Assembly: GCA_017461285.1 (NCBI GenBank)
Contig: JAFTYS010000053.1
Span: forward strand, 1 to 41,445
DNA: 41,445 bases
Direction: 5' to 3'
From: Bacteroidales bacterium
GTDB taxonomy: Bacteria; Bacteroidota; Bacteroidia; Bacteroidales; UBA932
A model generated the notes under the pieces. That model searched no databases, was not told the DNA's origin, and saw only the letters and a program-made list of their open reading frames with translations. The first letter of the stretch is position 1. Each line of letters begins with the position of its first letter. Made by a program: the position numbers and the translations under genes. Shown here one piece after another: positions 1 through 8,962 of this stretch.

Positions 1-1449
1 ATGCTCGGAGTCATCGATGTCGTCGAGCATCCTGCCGAAATCTGGGTCTATGTCCCTTTCGGCATCAGGAAAATGACCATACAGCACCCGCAGCTAGGTA
101 TTCTAAGAGACTATCAGTTCCCATGTGCCATAGAGAAAGGCAGGACCTATATCATGAAGCTGACAGCAGGAAATGTCAGGACGATAGTCGAACATGCTGT
201 GACAAGGCAGTTTCTTTATATCGAGCTTGATCCTTCAGATGCCATACTTGAAATCAATGGGAAGATAAAGGCAACTGATAACGGTGTATATCAGGAACTT
301 ATGCAGTTCGGTAAGTATACATATAAGGCCTACAGCCAGAATTATCATGACCTTGTCGGTATGGTTGAGATCTCAGACCCTGTCAATACGCATAGCCTGA
401 CCTTGAAGTTAAAGGCTGCATTCGGACATCTGTCTGTTCTACCGACAGCTCAGCAGGATCTTTCAGGAGCCGCAGTATATGTCGATGATAAATATATCGG
501 TCAGGTTCCGATACGAGACCTTCAGTTAAGCAGCGGTTCTCATAGCATCCGAATTATAAAGGAGATGTATGAAGCCTATAATGAAACGTTCACGATAAAA
601 GACGAGGAAAAGAAAATCCTGACCCCAAAGCTTGTATCTGATTTCGCCGAGGTCACTCTCGTTACAGGAAATGATGCCGACATATATATTAATGGCGAAC
701 GTAAAGGCAAGCATACATGGACGGGAAGGTTGGCTTCCGGATCATATCTCCTGGAGAGCCGCCAGACAGGCCATGTTTCATTCCAGATGCCGTATGACTT
801 TTCGCGAAAGGATCATGGCCAGACTATCCGCATTCAGGATCCGACCCCGGTTTATGGATCATTAGTGATTTCTTCGACTCCTGCTAAGGCTAGGATTACC
901 ATAGATGGGGAATATGTTGGAGAAACTCCCAAATTCATTCCTAATCAGCTTATTGGCCAACATACCATTGTCGCTGAAAAGGAAGGATATGAAAAGCAGA
1001 CAAAGAAAATAGAAGTGACCGAAGGCGCCGAAGCATCATTGTCGTTTACGTTGGAGACCAAGAAGGTGGCTGTAAATTCTTCGGAGAATCCGAAAGTTCC
1101 AGCAGAAATCATTACAGACAATGAAGAAGCCATCCCGTTCCAGCTGGTAGAGGAAAAGCCGTCCTTCCAGGGAGGCGATGCAAATCAATTCTCAAAATGG
1201 GTCAATCAGAGGCTTGTATATCCTGATATTGCTAGAGAAAATGGTGTTCAAGGTCGTGTAACACTTCAGTTCACCATACGTAAGGATGGGTCTCTTACAA
1301 ATGTAAAAGTAATTAGAGGGCTTGATCCTGCTTTGGATAAAGAGGCCGTACGCGTTGTGTCAATGTCTCCTAAATGGACTCCAGGAATGCTGAATGGAAG
1401 AGTTGTCGCTGTGATATATACCTTCCCTGTGATATTTCGGTTACAGTAG
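1..1449 (+). CDS. PEGA-domain protein with C-terminal TonB domain (5' end outside window)
   Basis: This reading frame is open from the first base and ends with TAG at 1447-1449. The visible 482 residues begin in the middle of a fold: related Bacteroidota PEGA proteins have roughly 100 more N-terminal residues with a signal peptide before the stretch matching EIWVYVPFGIRKMTIQHP. The ATG at base 1 is therefore probably internal. Three PEGA-like repeats are visible at about residues 138-210, 215-275 and 285-350; the last carries the typical ITIDGEYVGETP signature. A linker of about 35 residues follows, then a TonB C-terminal domain (about 390-482) with YPDIARENGVQGRVTLQFTI. PEGA domains are thought to bind the envelope or surface polymers, and TonB_C domains contact outer-membrane receptors, so an envelope role is inferred. 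The downstream convergent gene begins only 2 bases after this stop. Confidence 0.85.
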   Translation: MLGVIDVVEHPAEIWVYVPFGIRKMTIQHPQLGILRDYQFPCAIEKGRTYIMKLTAGNVRTIVEHAVTRQFLYIELDPSDAILEINGKIKATDNGVYQELMQFGKYTYKAYSQNYHDLVGMVEISDPVNTHSLTLKLKAAFGHLSVLPTAQQDLSGAAVYVDDKYIGQVPIRDLQLSSGSHSIRIIKEMYEAYNETFTIKDEEKKILTPKLVSDFAEVTLVTGNDADIYINGERKGKHTWTGRLASGSYLLESRQTGHVSFQMPYDFSRKDHGQTIRIQDPTPVYGSLVISSTPAKARITIDGEYVGETPKFIPNQLIGQHTIVAEKEGYEKQTKKIEVTEGAEASLSFTLETKKVAVNSSENPKVPAEIITDNEEAIPFQLVEEKPSFQGGDANQFSKWVNQRLVYPDIARENGVQGRVTLQFTIRKDGSLTNVKVIRGLDPALDKEAVRVVSMSPKWTPGMLNGRVVAVIYTFPVIFRLQ

Positions 1450-1451
1450 CA

Positions 1452-2111
1452 TCAATACTCCTCGATCCGGTTCCCTTCGGCGAACCATTGGCCTATGACG
1501 TTGACATAGTGGAGGTTATGCATGTCGGTTCCGTAGTATGAGACTAGACCTTCTTCGACGAGGCAGCGGGCGTTCTGCTCTGCTGTGTCGCCGTATAGTC
1601 CGGCAAGGGAGCCGTAGTTGCTTTGGATCTTTACTCCAGCTTCGAGGTAAGACATCAATTCACGACGGGAAAGGTAGAAGTATCTTTCCGGATGGGGGAG
1701 GAGCGGTGTCAGGCCCATCGATATGACCTTCCTGAACTCTTCCAGCGGCTTGATGTCTCCGATGTCTTCAGGATTGAAGATGGGAAGCTCCATAAGCACG
1801 AACCGGTCTTCTATCGGCATGATCCAGTTCTTTTCCAGCACTTCCGGCCATGTTTGGGGGACAAGCCTGTATTCGGCGGACATCCTTAGCTCCACGTCGA
1901 TTCCACGGACATACAGGGCTTCCTGCAGCTGTTCGAATGCAGGCCTTATCGTTTCGGGAGTGTTCCTGAACTTATTGGTGATGTGCGGGGTGCAGGTGAT
2001 GCGCTCGAATCCCCAGTCCTTCATGGCGGATGCAAGCGCTACAGAATCCTCCAGGTCCGTAGCACCATCGTCCAGGCCGGAAAGTATGTGGCTGTGGAAG
2101 TCCAGTTTCAT
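1452..2111 (-). CDS. CpsB/YwqE-like PHP-domain protein-tyrosine phosphatase
   Basis: The 219-residue protein has the PHP metal-site pattern of the CpsB/CapC/YwqE tyrosine phosphatases: FHSHILSGLDDG at 5-16 (H6, H8, D14), TPH at 41-43, the HPERY motif at 140-144 and TDMHN at 195-199. These Mn2+-dependent enzymes dephosphorylate the tyrosine kinases that control capsule or exopolysaccharide export. No kinase or capsule gene is visible here, so the substrate is unknown. I chose the ATG at 2109-2111 because the family starts with M-x-D-x-H-x-H; a longer frame upstream lies inside maf. The start overlaps the maf stop in an ATGA arrangement, which suggests translational coupling. The family assignment is firm; the physiological target is inference. 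Confidence 0.85.
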   Translation of the reverse strand: MKLDFHSHILSGLDDGATDLEDSVALASAMKDWGFERITCTPHITNKFRNTPETIRPAFEQLQEALYVRGIDVELRMSAEYRLVPQTWPEVLEKNWIMPIEDRFVLMELPIFNPEDIGDIKPLEEFRKVISMGLTPLLPHPERYFYLSRRELMSYLEAGVKIQSNYGSLAGLYGDTAEQNARCLVEEGLVSYYGTDMHNLHYVNVIGQWFAEGNRIEEY

Positions 2112-2695
2112 CGGCTTATGAATTTTAAAAGTTCCTGATATACGAGATGTACCGGAAGTCCCATGATGGTGAAGAATGAGCCTTCTATCCTTCCGATTCC
2201 GATGTATCCGATCCATTCCTGGATGCCGTAGGCACCTGCCTTGTCGAATGGCTTGAAGTTATCCACGTAATATTCTATCTCATTATCTGATAGATTCTTG
2301 AAGGATACAATTGCAGTGTCGCTTGAAGTCCTGCATTCATGCCGGTCACGTATGGTTATGGCAGTGATGACCTTGTGGTCCCTGCCTGAAAGGAAGTGGA
2401 GCATGTCTATCGCTTCCTCCCTTGAATGTGGCTTTCCCATGACCCTGTCCCCGCAAAGGACCAGGGTGTCTGAAGTGATGAGTATCTCATCTTCTTCGAG
2501 CGGTCTGTGGAATCCGTATGACTTTCCTTCCGACAGCACTTCCGGTATGCGTTCGTGCGGAGTGTCTTTTTCGTAAACTTCTTCGAATGTGTTTCCTGTG
2601 TCGACGGTAAACTCTATATCGAGTCCCGCAAGAAGTTCCTTCCTGCGTGGAGAATTGCTGCCGAGAATTATCCTTTTGCCTTTCGTGTCCATCAT
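2108..2695 (-). CDS. maf: Maf-like nucleotide pyrophosphatase
   Basis: The 195-residue protein matches the Maf/YhdE house-cleaning family, which hydrolyses dTTP, UTP or modified nucleoside triphosphates to monophosphates and pyrophosphate in the cytoplasm. The N-terminal signature LGSNSPRRKELL is at 11-22. The acidic SDTLV motif is at 75-79 and the GKPHSREEA/LSGRDHKVITA pair at about 87-112. Length is normal. Two adjacent ATG codons (2693-2695 and 2690-2692) are possible starts. A -7 box at 2715-2722 gives it a promoter of its own, overlapping the stop of the upstream aldehyde dehydrogenase gene. It overlaps the downstream phosphatase gene by four bases. Confidence 0.93.
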   Translation of the reverse strand: MMDTKGKRIILGSNSPRRKELLAGLDIEFTVDTGNTFEEVYEKDTPHERIPEVLSEGKSYGFHRPLEEDEILITSDTLVLCGDRVMGKPHSREEAIDMLHFLSGRDHKVITAITIRDRHECRTSSDTAIVSFKNLSDNEIEYYVDNFKPFDKAGAYGIQEWIGYIGIGRIEGSFFTIMGLPVHLVYQELLKFISR

Positions 2696-2714
2696 ATATA
2701 ACTGATAAGGACCA

Positions 2715-2722
2715 CAAAGTTA
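2715..2722 (-). promoter_or_regulatory. Putative -7 promoter box (TAACTTTG) for maf
   Basis: The minus strand reads TAACTTTG, an exact match to the Bacteroidota -7 consensus TAnnTTTG, 19 bases before the maf ATG. The box overlaps the stop codon of the aldehyde dehydrogenase gene, so maf can probably be transcribed separately from it. No clear -33 TTTG was found. Confidence 0.55.
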
Positions 2723-4147
2723 TAGTATTTTCTTTACAAGTCCGAACATCTTGTACGGCATATAACGGAACGGAAGGTCGATCCATGTCCCGGTTGATAT
2801 TATGCTGCGGGTATGGCTGAACGCTTCGAAACTGTCCTTGTCGTGGTAGCGTCCCATTCCGGAGTTTCCGACTCCGCCGAACGGGACGTTCTCGTTAGCT
2901 ATGTGCATGATCACATCATTGATGCATCCGCCTCCCGACGAGGTCCTGCGTATGATCTCCCAGCCGTCGGATTCCTTTCCGAAGTAATAGAATGCGAGAG
3001 GCTTCTCGCGGGATGTGACGAAGTTAATGACTGTATTGTGGAAAGATCCTTCGCTTTGCTCAGGATGACAAGGGGAGATGATCTGCCCATTGTCGTCAAT
3101 GGTGATGACCGGAAATACAGGACCGAAGATTTCCTCGGTCATGAGAGGGGAGTCCATGGCCACGTCTTCGATCAATGTAGGTTCTATGAACCTTTCGGCC
3201 GCATCCGTCCTTCCTCCGTATATGATCTTTCCGTCCTTGAAATATCCGGTGACGCGTTCGAAGGCCTTGTCGCTGACCATCCTGACATAGTGCCTGTCTG
3301 CCTTGATGTCTTCGCCGTGAAGGCCGCGTATCTCTTCTGCAAACGCCTTTACGAATGCTTCCTTCACGTCCTTATGAATCAGGATGTAGTCCGGTGCGAT
3401 GCATGTCTGCCCGCTGTTCAATGTCTTTCCCCATGCTATTCTTTTTGCCGCAACAGCTATGTCGGCCGTCTTGTCGATTATGCATGGGCTCTTGCCTCCG
3501 AGCTCCAGCACGACCGGGATCAGGTTCTTTGCCGCAGCTGCCATCACGGTCTTCGCAAGGGCCGGACTTCCGGTAAAGAATATGAGGTCCCATCTCTGTT
3601 CGAGGAGGGCTGTGTTTACGTTCCTGTTTCCCTGTACGACCGCAATGTATCTTTCGTCGAAAGTATCGCGGATCATATCCTCTATCGCCTTTGATACCGC
3701 AGGTACATATGGCGAAGGCTTCAGTACGGCTGTACATCCTGCTGAAATCGCTCCTACAAGCGGATTCAGCAGGAGCTGGACAGGATAGTTCCATGGGGAG
3801 ATTATCAAAGAGCAGCCAAGCGGCTCCTTTACGATGTAACTTCTTGACGGAAAAAGCTTTAATGGCGAATGTGCTTTCCTGCGCCGAGCCCATCCCGCTA
3901 CATACCTGATATGGTTCCTGATCTCGCCTTTTACGATGCTTATTTCTGTGAGGTATGCTTCTTCATATGATTTGTGCAGATCTGTCCAAAGTGCATCGCA
4001 AAGCCTTTTCTCCCATTTCTCCATGGCATCGTCAAGCTTCTTCAGCATTTCCTTTCTGAAGTTGATGTCCAGAGTTGCTCCCGAAAGGAAGAACTCCTTC
4101 TGTGCCTTATTTATGGCCTGAATCTTTTCTGTCGATGTGTTTTCCAT
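2720..4147 (-). CDS. Aldehyde dehydrogenase (NAD(P)+-dependent, ALDH class-3 type) with in-frame repeat insertion
   Basis: The 475-residue protein is a complete ALDH that oxidises an aldehyde to the acid with NAD(P)+. Visible landmarks are the ISPWNYP motif (117-123, N120), the general base in LELGGKSP (E215), the catalytic cysteine in NSGQTC (C249), and EEIFGP (338-343). The short length and C-terminal WIDLPFRYMPY tail resemble class-3 fatty-aldehyde/coniferyl-type enzymes. Between DDNGQII and INFVTSREKPLA there are about 15 extra residues (358-372) including CHPEQSEGSFHN. This stretch is encoded by a dispersed DNA repeat at 3043-3068 and keeps the frame. It lies between the EIFGP motif and the C-terminal part, probably on a surface loop, so activity may be retained. 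The gene lies 51 bases downstream of the SDR gene and may be co-transcribed with it. Confidence 0.93.
   Translation of the reverse strand: MENTSTEKIQAINKAQKEFFLSGATLDINFRKEMLKKLDDAMEKWEKRLCDALWTDLHKSYEEAYLTEISIVKGEIRNHIRYVAGWARRRKAHSPLKLFPSRSYIVKEPLGCSLIISPWNYPVQLLLNPLVGAISAGCTAVLKPSPYVPAVSKAIEDMIRDTFDERYIAVVQGNRNVNTALLEQRWDLIFFTGSPALAKTVMAAAAKNLIPVVLELGGKSPCIIDKTADIAVAAKRIAWGKTLNSGQTCIAPDYILIHKDVKEAFVKAFAEEIRGLHGEDIKADRHYVRMVSDKAFERVTGYFKDGKIIYGGRTDAAERFIEPTLIEDVAMDSPLMTEEIFGPVFPVITIDDNGQIISPCHPEQSEGSFHNTVINFVTSREKPLAFYYFGKESDGWEIIRRTSSGGGCINDVIMHIANENVPFGGVGNSGMGRYHDKDSFEAFSHTRSIISTGTWIDLPFRYMPYKMFGLVKKIL
3043..3068 (-). repeat. Dispersed hairpin repeat, copy 1 (inside aldehyde dehydrogenase gene)
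   Basis: On the minus strand this 26-base unit runs from TCATCCTGAGC to GCGAAGGATCTT. It matches the unit at 5541-5566 at 23 of 26 positions. The core folds as a 5-bp stem (ATCCT/AGGAT), a tandem G-A/A-G mismatch, two G-C pairs and a three-base AAA loop. It is translated in frame as part of HPEQSEGS. From memory, this sequence type is a dispersed short repeat in many bacterial genomes, and its translated form HPEQSEGS recurs in protein databases; I could not run a search. Confidence 0.85.
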
Positions 4148-4198
4148 ATCAGTCTGTATTTCTCCTGCAAATATCCGTCAAAAAATCTTCATTAGCAA

Positions 4199-5035
4199 TT
4201 ATGACGCCTTGGAAGCGGTTTTTTCGTTTTTCGTCCTTCCTGTAAAGGCGTCCATTGTGTGATAGATTCCCATTACTTCCCCGAAGAGCCAGTCGAAAAC
4301 TCTTGTAGGAAGAAGGAACTGCCAGAATCTGATGAAGTGGAAGCCGAACGGTATTCCCTTGAACGATTTGTTTCTCTCGATTGCCCTGATCACTCTCTTT
4401 GCCACATATTCCGGCTTCAGAATCGGGATGATAGGAGATTTCACTCCGTCAAACATTCCGGTGTTGATATAGTAAGGGGCTACAGTAGTGACATGGACGT
4501 TGCTCTTCATGTCCTGGAGCTCGATTCTGACCGAGTCTGACCATCCGATAGCTCCCCACTTGCTGGCTGCATAGACCGACATCTTCGGATTTGATAGCAT
4601 TCCGCCAGCGGATGCGATGGTACAAACATGTCCGCTGTTGCGCTCGAGCATGTCCGGAAGCATGGCGCGGGTGACGAACATGGGTGCCAATGTGTTGATG
4701 TTCATCGTCCGGATCATCTCGTCGTATGTCTGCTTGTCGAATGTCTTGTTGCTGGTGATGATGCCTGCGCAGTTGATGAGGATGTCGACGCTTCCGCAGT
4801 CTTCCACAGTCTTGGTATAAGCCACATTGACAATCTCAGGATTAGAGACGTCCACGACATATCCCTTGACCTTTCCGTACTTGCCGAGCTCCTTCCTTGT
4901 CGCTTCGATGCCGGCAAGGTTTATATCCCATATTATGAAGCATTTGGCTCCCTTTTCCAGAGCCATCCGGCCCATGATCTTTCCGATTCCGGATGCTCCT
5001 CCGGTAATCAGGACGTTTGCATTTTCAAATTTCAT
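4199..5035 (-). CDS. Short-chain dehydrogenase/reductase (SDR family)
   Basis: The 278-residue classical SDR has the Rossmann glycine motif TGGASGIG at 11-18, NCAG at 88-91, and the catalytic residues S142, Y155 and K159 (YAASK). It is an NAD(P)(H)-dependent oxidoreductase. The C-terminal extension of about 70 residues contains an aromatic, hydrophobic stretch (FHFIRFWQFLLPTRVFDWLF), as in SDRs acting on lipids or sterol-like substrates; the substrate is not known. The ATG at 5033-5035 is preferred over a GTG two codons upstream because it fits the fold start and sits 17 bases after a -7 box at 5053-5060. The aldehyde dehydrogenase gene follows, so the pair could convert an alcohol through an aldehyde to an acid; that is inference. 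Confidence 0.9.
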   Translation of the reverse strand: MKFENANVLITGGASGIGKIMGRMALEKGAKCFIIWDINLAGIEATRKELGKYGKVKGYVVDVSNPEIVNVAYTKTVEDCGSVDILINCAGIITSNKTFDKQTYDEMIRTMNINTLAPMFVTRAMLPDMLERNSGHVCTIASAGGMLSNPKMSVYAASKWGAIGWSDSVRIELQDMKSNVHVTTVAPYYINTGMFDGVKSPIIPILKPEYVAKRVIRAIERNKSFKGIPFGFHFIRFWQFLLPTRVFDWLFGEVMGIYHTMDAFTGRTKNEKTASKAS

Positions 5036-5052
5036 AACCACTAAGTTTTCCG

Positions 5053-5060
5053 CAAAGGTA
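5053..5060 (-). promoter_or_regulatory. Putative -7 promoter box (TACCTTTG) for the SDR gene
   Basis: The minus strand reads TACCTTTG, an exact TAnnTTTG match 17 bases before the SDR start codon. It lies just downstream (in minus-strand sense) of the terminator of the preceding DUF3467 gene, so a new transcript starting here is consistent with the layout. Confidence 0.55.
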
Positions 5061-5067
5061 TGTCAAT

Positions 5068-5097
5068 AAAAATGCCGTCTGCAATCTGCAGACGGCA
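5068..5097 (-). terminator. Intrinsic terminator of the DUF3467 gene
   Basis: The arms 5073-5083 and 5087-5097 (TGCCGTCTGCA / TGCAGACGGCA) form a perfect 11-bp stem with a 3-base loop. On the minus strand the stem is followed directly by five T residues (5072-5068), the classic Rho-independent form. It lies 77 bases after the DUF3467 stop and just before the SDR promoter. On the plus strand there is no T tract, so it should act in the leftward direction only. Confidence 0.85.
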
Positions 5098-5138
5098 ATG
5101 TCGTGAAATCCACGGATTCGTTGTAAATCTATGATTAT

Positions 5139-5169
5139 TGTGGCGAAACCTCGGGGAAGTGTGGCGAAA
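5139..5169 (+). repeat. Two direct copies of TGTGGCGAAA, 21 bases apart
   Basis: TGTGGCGAAA occurs at 5139-5148 and again at 5160-5169, start-to-start 21 bases, which is two turns of B-DNA. The pair lies immediately 3' of the DUF3467 stop. Its role, if any, is unknown; it could be a small tandem duplication or a pair of protein sites. Confidence 0.5.
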
Positions 5170-5173
5170 TTTC

Positions 5174-5482
5174 CTATGATTTTGCTCCGCCGCCGAAGCC
5201 GCCCATCGGGAATGGGGTCTTTGGCTCGCCGCCGAGGGTTATCTGTCCGTGCTGGTTCTCGTATTTGTTGATGTTGTCCTGAAGCGCGAGGAAGAGTCTC
5301 TTTGCGTGCTCTGGAGTCATGATGATTCTGTTGCTGACCTCCGGTTTTGCTATGCCCGGGAGCATGGTGGCGAAGTCGATCACGAATTCGCTGTGCGAAT
5401 GAGTTATGATCGCGAAGTTGGAGTATGAACCCTTTGCCACTTCCGGCTTAAGCTCGATCTTGAATTCCTTTTCGTTTGACAT
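5174..5482 (-). CDS. DUF3467 family protein
   Basis: The 102-residue protein matches the DUF3467 family, small cytoplasmic proteins of unknown function common in Bacteroidota. Characteristic pieces are the NFAIITHSHSEFVIDFATMLPG segment (about 22-43) and SNRIIMTPEHAKRLFLALQDNINKYE (about 50-75). The tail is rich in glycine and proline (PFPMGGFGGGAKS). There is no signal peptide or membrane segment. It is a single-gene transcription unit: a -7 box at 5519-5526 precedes it and an intrinsic terminator at 5068-5097 follows. Confidence 0.88.
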   Translation of the reverse strand: MSNEKEFKIELKPEVAKGSYSNFAIITHSHSEFVIDFATMLPGIAKPEVSNRIIMTPEHAKRLFLALQDNINKYENQHGQITLGGEPKTPFPMGGFGGGAKS

Positions 5483-5518
5483 GGTATATACTTTAATTTT
5501 ATAATGTTTTCCAGTTTA

Positions 5519-5526
5519 CAAAGTTA
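5519..5526 (-). promoter_or_regulatory. Putative -7 promoter box (TAACTTTG) for the DUF3467 gene
   Basis: The minus strand reads TAACTTTG, an exact TAnnTTTG match, 36 bases before the ATG. It is divergent to the valS promoter, with the dispersed repeat at 5541-5566 lying between the two. Confidence 0.55.
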
Positions 5527-5540
5527 GTGTTTTTTCCATC

Positions 5541-5566
5541 TCATTCTGAGCATAGCGAAGAATCTT
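5541..5566 (+). repeat. Dispersed hairpin repeat, copy 2 (between divergent promoters)
   Basis: The plus strand runs from TCATTCTGAGC to GCGAAGAATCTT. It matches copy 1 (3043-3068, minus strand) at 23 of 26 positions. The stem is ATTCT/AGAAT, so relative to copy 1 a C-G pair has become T-A: both partners changed. The tandem G-A mismatch and the closing G-C pairs are kept and the loop is ATA. It ends 17 bases before the valS -7 box, where a -33 element would be expected. Confidence 0.85.
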
Positions 5567-5583
5567 TATAAGATAATTTTTAC

Positions 5584-5591
5584 TATCTTTG
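5584..5591 (+). promoter_or_regulatory. Putative -7 promoter box (TATCTTTG) for valS
   Basis: This is an exact match to TAnnTTTG, 70 bases before the valS ATG, giving an expected leader of about 60-65 bases. No TTTG is seen at the -33 position, which falls at the end of the dispersed repeat. Confidence 0.6.
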
Positions 5592-5599
5592 CATGATTA

Positions 5600-5627
5600 T
5601 GCGTCCGTTTGTAACGGGGCGGATGCA
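5600..5627 (+). other. Candidate hairpin at the 5' end of the valS leader
   Basis: TGCGTCCG (5600-5607) can pair with CGGATGCA (5620-5627), eight pairs including one G-U, with a 12-base loop. The expected transcription start is near 5598, so the hairpin would sit at the very 5' end of the mRNA. It could be a stabilising 5' stem. I see no T-box specifier or antiterminator features, and the function is unknown. Confidence 0.35.
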
Positions 5628-5661
5628 ATGGATTGATAAACAATTAAATATAGATAGATAA

Positions 5662-8307
<2,646 letters not shown>

Positions 8308-8343
8308 AGAAACAAAATAGTTTACAGTTATAACATTTTTGTT

Positions 8344-8751
8344 ATGGGTAAATTTGAGCATTTTCTGGACGTCAGATACTACGAAACAGACCAGATGGGC
8401 ATAGTCCACCACTCGAATTACATCAGATATTTCGAGTGTGGCCGTATTGCCATGTTGGATGAGGTCGGATTGCCGATGCATAAGATTGAAGAGATGGGGC
8501 TGATGATGCCGATAATTTCAGTCGAGTGCCGGTACAAGTATCCGGCTAAGCTCGGTGACAGACTGAAGATCGTGACCAGATTCGATGAACTTCCAAGAGC
8601 ACGCTTCACTGTGTTCTCGGAGGTATACAATCAGGACGGTCAGCTGCTCGTCGAAGGATCGGTTTCGATGGGATTCATAGATGCTGTTACAAGACGCCCG
8701 GTAAGGTGTCCTGCATTTTTATCAGACTTATTTGCACAATACTTAAATTAA
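8344..8751 (+). CDS. Acyl-CoA thioesterase, 4HBT hotdog fold (YbgC/FadM-like)
   Basis: The 135-residue protein has the 4-hydroxybenzoyl-CoA thioesterase signature [20 protein letters not shown] (12-31) with the catalytic aspartate at D16. These cytoplasmic enzymes hydrolyse short or long acyl-CoA or acyl-ACP thioesters; the true substrate cannot be told from sequence. Length is normal for a single hotdog domain. An inverted repeat ATAACA-TTTT-TGTTAT (8330-8345) runs into the start codon and could affect translation. The gene ends 7 bases before tatA; linkage of this thioesterase to tat genes is positional only. Confidence 0.88.
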   Translation: MGKFEHFLDVRYYETDQMGIVHHSNYIRYFECGRIAMLDEVGLPMHKIEEMGLMMPIISVECRYKYPAKLGDRLKIVTRFDELPRARFTVFSEVYNQDGQLLVEGSVSMGFIDAVTRRPVRCPAFLSDLFAQYLN

Positions 8752-8758
8752 TGAGAAT

Positions 8759-8962
8759 ATGATCACACCTCTTTTGTTCGGAAGCCTCGGCTTCTGGGAA
8801 ATAACTCTTATCGTGCTTGTTGTCATTCTTCTTTTCGGTGGCAAGAAGATTCCTGAGCTCATGAAGGGACTCGGAAAGGGAGTGAAGAGCTTCAAGGAAG
8901 GTATGAAGGATGTAGAGGAAGACGTCAAGGAAATCAAGAAGGATATAGAGGCTGACAAATAA
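8759..8962 (+). CDS. tatA: Sec-independent protein translocase TatA
   Basis: The 67-residue protein has the TatA/E layout: a short periplasmic N-terminus, one membrane helix (about 8-27), the FGGKKIPEL hinge, and an amphipathic then strongly charged tail ([15 protein letters not shown]). TatA multimers form the passage for folded, twin-arginine-signal proteins. It overlaps tatC by one base (TAATG), which implies translational coupling. No separate tatB is present nearby, so this protein may serve both TatA and TatB roles. Confidence 0.96.
   Translation: MITPLLFGSLGFWEITLIVLVVILLFGGKKIPELMKGLGKGVKSFKEGMKDVEEDVKEIKKDIEADK

Noticed and set aside
1447..1452. A terminator between the PEGA gene and the phosphatase gene
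   Set aside because: The stop codons are only 2 bases apart and no strong hairpin followed by a T tract is seen at either coding end.
2813..3694. A 293-codon open frame on the plus strand
   Set aside because: It lies wholly antisense to the aldehyde dehydrogenase gene, whose catalytic motifs are intact; the antisense translation shows no recognisable domain.
2720..4147. Aldehyde dehydrogenase as a pseudogene because of the repeat insertion
   Set aside because: The reading frame is unbroken over 475 codons and every visible catalytic motif is intact on both sides of the insertion.
5592..5661. T-box or other riboswitch in the valS leader
   Set aside because: The leader is only about 65 bases and lacks a specifier loop, T-box sequence and terminator/antiterminator pair.
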